From NCBI GenBank assembly GCA_030015575.1, contig CM057342.1:262036867-262100866 (forward strand): 64,000 nucleotides of DNA, in the 5' to 3' direction. Below, one piece after another: positions 60,022 through 64,000 of the stretch; the first letter of the stretch is position 1, and the number at the start of each line of letters is the position of its first letter. Source of the DNA: Agapanthus africanus. Taxonomy: Eukaryota; Streptophyta; Magnoliopsida; Asparagales; Amaryllidaceae. The position numbers and the translations under genes are program-made. The notes beneath the pieces were generated by a model, which was not told the DNA's origin, made no database searches, and was given only the letters and a program-made list of their open reading frames with translations.

Positions 60022-62113
60022 TGTAAGGTTAGTATAGCACCCTATGAAGTGTTTTGAAGCATCACATGACCCAAAGTTATAATTTTTAAGGTGCTAAACT
60101 AACATGCAAAGGGATCGATCCTAGAAAATTAGGGTTATGAAACTTTAAGCTAGTAAAGATAAGGGTTTGAAGGCTACAACCTTTGTAGCTCCCCTTTGTT
60201 GGACTCCTTGGTGTCTTGGGTGTTGAATCGAGGTCCTCTTGAAGTTCCCTTGCGTCCACGACGATCCACCACGGAGCACTCCGTCCAAGCTCGCTACTTT
60301 GAAAAACCGAAGGAAACACTCTAATCAAGTCGGCTAGACTTGAGTAGAATGATGTTGTGGTTTGGAATCTCACTTCAAAAACCTTTCTTTAGTTGTATTT
60401 AGCTCACTAGAAAAGACTAGAGAGGAAGAGATGAAGGAGGATGAAGATGGTGGCTAAAATGAACAAGAGGTGTAAAAGATAAACTTGAGTTAAGAAGAAG
60501 AAAGAAATATATATCACTATATATATTTATTTCCTTCTTAACTTCAACCATGATTAAATCATAGATAGTTAATTTAACTTGGGTTTTAAATGATAAAGAG
60601 AAGGATAACCCTTGGTTAGTGGTAGTTGAGATAGGTTAGGTTAGAAGAAGAATGTAGAAGCAAGAATGTTTATCCTTTCCTTTTTCATTTTACTTTAAAA
60701 CCAAAATTAAATAATAATCTATTATTTAATCTATGGTGTGAGTCTTATATTGCCACCATTTCCATATGCAATCAACCATGATGGATGGGTGTATGTATGT
60801 ATACATGTATGCACATCTACATGTGCATGAAACTAGAAAAGAAGAAAGAAACACATGCATGGATGCATACATCCATCAAACCCTAGAAAGGTTTCAAGTG
60901 AGAATACTAATGGTTAGATGATAAATCAACACTTAATTTATCAATCCGGTCATATCTCATATGACCCCACCAAAAGCAGTTCACCCGATCAATGTTCGGT
61001 ATCATATACGCACATTTCAATCGGGTGCATGCGCATATCGCATATGCGCACCACAACGTTTCGCCTGGACTGGGTAACTCTTTTGTGGGACTCTAAGACT
61101 CGTCAATACGCCGGCAGAGGGTGTTGATCATATCAGGTACCCTCAAGCCGCAAGCGGTCAGCTAAACGTAACGGCCACCCGGGTATTGAGCGATCAGAAG
61201 ACAACAAGCGAACCTACTACAACTCCCGTCGAGCCATCCGGCAACACTACCGTACAGTCCGGTCTCTTCGTCAGATATGCTGCATATCGAGCCTAGGGAT
61301 GGTCACGTCGACCCCAATAACTCAATAAGTCGTGTCGGTGAATGGTCTATAACAGATCGAGAAACTACTGATAACACTTATCAGCAAATCTCAGCAGCCC
61401 TGGCCAGGGACTTGCTGTTATAACCAGTCGGGCACAGTACAGCATCAACTCCCAATACCGGGAGAGACGAAACCCCTCCTATCGCTCATCGTCTTCCTGT
61501 GTCTCGGGACTGTACCCAACGGCCACCTGTTTGCACGACTCAGTAGAGCCGTGGTAGGATGGCAATCAAAGTACAGTGGGAGAACACACAAGACTCCATG
61601 ACGATCTCGGGTCTACAGACTAACCTGTACCAGTGTCACCTGAGAACTGCTATCCGACGATAGATATAATTCCATATAGGAGTTCTCGGTGAGTCCGTCC
61701 AGTGTACCCAGTCACCACTGAGCACCCGTATATGATCTTGATGTCAAACATCGATGAATGTGGGAACATCCATCACCCATCGTATGGGTCTAGTATCATA
61801 TACGCTTGTCTACTCTGGTATATCGATGCCCCGTCTCGATATACCTACGACTAGGGACGTTTCAGGATATGCTTATAGACTACAGATGTCCCACTAGTAT
61901 GATCTCCATCATAATCAGAGTAGTCAAGCCGATATCCTCAGGGCTTTATCAGCATATATGAATGAATAAAAGCATGATTAAATCAACATGTCAGATAAAG
62001 AAGAACCAGATAGCATACTATCATGTCGAGCAAGAATGCAAACTGAATATATATACATGTATAGATACATCGACTATCACATAATGGCCTTTAGGGCATA
62101 CATATATCCAACA
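60022..62113 (-). repeat. 5' LTR of element D
   Basis: 2092 bp, partner of 51485-53575. Followed by the CATTT duplication. Confidence 0.95.
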
Positions 62114-62118
62114 CATTT

Positions 62119-63449
62119 AAAGTGAACCAATACTAGGTAATGCAAAGTAATATATCAAATATATAATTTTACATTAAATCATTAAATCAACACTTAATTC
62201 AATGATCCGGTCATATTGCATATGACCGACTAATATCCAATGTATCGATTTATCGAATCAATCCTTGATTCGATAACTAGGTTATATCGCATACAACCAT
62301 TCGACACACATTCATCACGAGAATGAAATACGGTATCACATACACGCATTATTCTCGGTCCCGCACATATCTCATATGCGCTCCTATTTCATTTTGCTTG
62401 AGCCAGGAAACCTCTGTGTAGGACTCTAAAGACTCGTCAATACGCCGGCAGCAGGTGATGATCATATCAAACACCCACAAGCCGCAAGCGGTCTGCTAAA
62501 CGTAACGGCCACCCGGGTATTGAGCGATCAGAAAATCGACGAGCAAGCCCGCTCACACTCCTGTGAATCCAACCAGTAACACTTACCGTACAGTCCGGTC
62601 TCGTCGTCTGATATGTCGCATATCTCGCCTAGGGGTGGTAAACGTCAGACCCCAATAGCTCGATAAGTCGTGTCGATATAAGGTCTATAACAATTCGAGA
62701 AACTACTGGTAACACTTACCAGTAAATCTCAGCAACCCTGGCCAGGGATTTCCTGTTATAGCCAATCGAACACAGCGCAACATCAACCCCCTATACCGGG
62801 AGAGACGAATCCCCTCCTATCGCTCATTGCCTCCATGTGACTTGGGACTGTACCCAAAAACCACCATTATGCACGCCCTCTTGGACGTGGTAAGGTGGAA
62901 ATCAAAGCACAGTGGGAACCACACAAGACTCTATGACGATCTCGGGTCAACAGACTACTCTGTACCAGTGTCACCAGAGAATTGCCATCTGACGTAAGGT
63001 ATAATACCATCTGGGAGTTCTCGGCGAGTCCGTCCAGTGTACCCAGTCTCCACTAAGCACCCGTATATCATCTCTGATGTCAAACACCAATGGATATGGG
63101 ATCATCCATCGCCCATCTGTATGGTTTGAGAAGGTATACGCTAGTCTACTCTGGTATATCGATGCCCCGTCTCGATACACCCACGACTAGGGACTTTGAA
63201 GGATGTACTTATAGACTATCTGTCCCCACTAGTATGATCTGCATCATAGTCCAGGTAGTCAAGTACATATCCTAAGGGCTTTACCAACATGTAACAGAGA
63301 GACAAGCAGTATACACGTTAAGGTAAAGAGCAACCAGATAGCATACTATCATGTTGAGCAAGAAAGTCCTCCCTATATATGTCCCAGCATCCACTACAAT
63401 GTACATCCTATGTACAGTAATGGCCTCTAGGGCATACATATAACTAATA
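62119..63449 (-). repeat. 5' LTR of element C, second part
   Basis: 1331 bp that complete the C 5' LTR after D. It ends AACTAATA, so on the element strand it starts TATTAG, where its partner LTR has TGTTAG. Confidence 0.93.
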
Positions 63450-64000
63450 GTGTCGGTACTTTGAGGGAGGTTCCCCGTGCTTTCGCACGGACCTAATTAA
63501 AGTAAACCTCGTTTTCCCAGAGGCGTAACCCCGTTGACACCTTTCTAGACACCTACTTGTTCGGCTAATTGTAATGTGTAAAACTCTCTCAGGAGTAACA
63601 ATTACTCGCAGTGGGTATCGGGATCAAACTATCTCATAGAAGGTATGCAATCTCATTGCAAATTTCAACACTTGAAATTCCCGATAATATTTTGCCCTTA
63701 ACGTGCTATGACCTTGACGAAAGCCAACAAACCATAGCCCGCTAGTCAAGTTCAACCCGTCATTTCTTGATTGAATTAAACCCACCCGCACGACCCTTGA
63801 CGAAAGCCAACAAAGCCGCACGACTACCCTAATCCAATCGCATCATATGCAGCAGATAAGCAGCATATAGCTACCGCACACTACACCTTGACGAAAGCCA
63901 ACAAATGTAGCACGAATACTATATACAACTTATCTGAAATGACGGAGGGCTACGACAGGTTTTTCTGAAAACCCATTGCGTAATGAACTTGATATCGTTG
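63450..64000 (-). other. Leader of element B, continued
   Basis: After C and its GTGTC duplication the B leader resumes (CGGTACTTTGAGGGAGG). It carries the paired inverted repeats (63646-63679) and the triple hairpins, and runs off the window at GATATCGTTG. The rest of the leader and the 5' LTR of B must lie beyond. Confidence 0.85.
63704..63910 (-). repeat. Triple hairpin array of element B leader
   Basis: The core CCTTGACGAAAGCCAACAA occurs at 63712, 63795 and 63886. Arms: GCTATG/CATAGC for the first and CTACA/TGTAG for the third; the second is weak. Confidence 0.85.

Larger units (their letters stand above)
51485..62113 (-). mobile_element. Element D: nearly whole Ty1/copia retrotransposon with gag
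   Basis: Minus strand with target duplication CATTT (51480-51484 and 62114-62118). LTRs 51485-53575 and 60022-62113, primer site 60008-60020, leader 57536-60007, gag-protease-integrase 55097-57518, RT-RNase H 53590-54996. The LTRs differ at about 27 sites (1.3%, by eye). The coding part has about two breaks and otherwise looks whole. It is the only copia element here with a recognisable gag, so its kind could have supplied Gag to the gag-less elements. Confidence 0.95.
42618..63449 (-). mobile_element. Element C: Ty1/copia without gag, inserted in B, holds D
   Basis: Minus strand with target duplication GTGTC (42613-42617 and 63450-63454). 3' LTR 42618-44841 (2224 bp); 5' LTR 50592-51484 plus 62119-63449 (2224 bp in sum). 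Primer site at 50578-50590, leader 47641-50577, coding remnants 44850-47640. No gag is recognisable. The LTR pair differs at about 44 sites (2.0%, by eye). Structurally complete at both ends; the coding part has more than ten breaks. Confidence 0.93.
27096..64000 (-). mobile_element. Element B: Ty1/copia, inserted in G, holds F and C
   Basis: Minus strand. Its 3' LTR is 27096-28608 plus 38934-39621, split by F. The coding part is about 39640-42430. The leader is 42431-42617, then, after C, 63450 to the window end. The 5' LTR is outside. It has no recognisable gag. The coding part is broken in many places (more than ten). B is younger than G, which it interrupts, and older than C and F. Confidence 0.85.

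Overview
The window is plant nuclear DNA made almost wholly of nested LTR retrotransposons. I found no host gene, rRNA, tRNA gene or CRISPR array. The evidence for a plant is the set of long-LTR Ty1/copia elements primed by initiator-Met tRNA, a long-LTR Ty3/gypsy element of the chromovirus (Tekay/Del-like) kind, and a gag-protease element with the LDLGASVN protease signature seen in plant Athila/Tat relatives. I cannot name the species.

Layout. 1-867 is unassigned non-coding DNA and 868-2050 is a worn copia LTR piece (+). 2051-7997 is a Ty3/gypsy-type element H (+) with gag and protease but no recognisable RT. 8008-18464 is copia element A (-), whose leader is split by a solo copia LTR, S (13258-15479, TSD GGCCG). 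18465-19101 is a copia leader scrap, E. From 19102 to the window end runs a deep nest. Gypsy element G (-) starts at 19102, and its second LTR is cut at 27095 by copia element B (-). B's first LTR holds copia element F (+, 28609-38928, TSD ATAGC). B's leader holds copia element C (-, 42618-63449, TSD GTGTC). C's 5' LTR holds copia element D (-, 51485-62113, TSD CATTT). B and G run on past position 64000.

LTR-pair differences counted by eye agree with the nesting: G about 3.3%, C about 2.0%, D about 1.3%, F about 1.0%. All coding parts are broken to some degree; F and D are the most nearly whole.

The most interesting material is not protein-coding. The copia elements share an unusually long (about 2.5-3 kb) leader between the primer site and the coding part. 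It carries (i) three successive hairpins with one shared core, in which the apical loop is identical among the three copies of an element but different in each of the five elements; (ii) a GC-rich hairpin about 190 nt from the primer site whose sequence differs between elements while its pairing is kept; (iii) a block of about 135 bp that is about 95% identical between otherwise diverged elements; and (iv) a pyrimidine tract with an AG just before the first ATG. In addition A, B, C and F all lack a recognisable gag and share the same short sequence in its place, whereas D has gag. This suggests a gag-less subfamily that spread with help from D-like partners.
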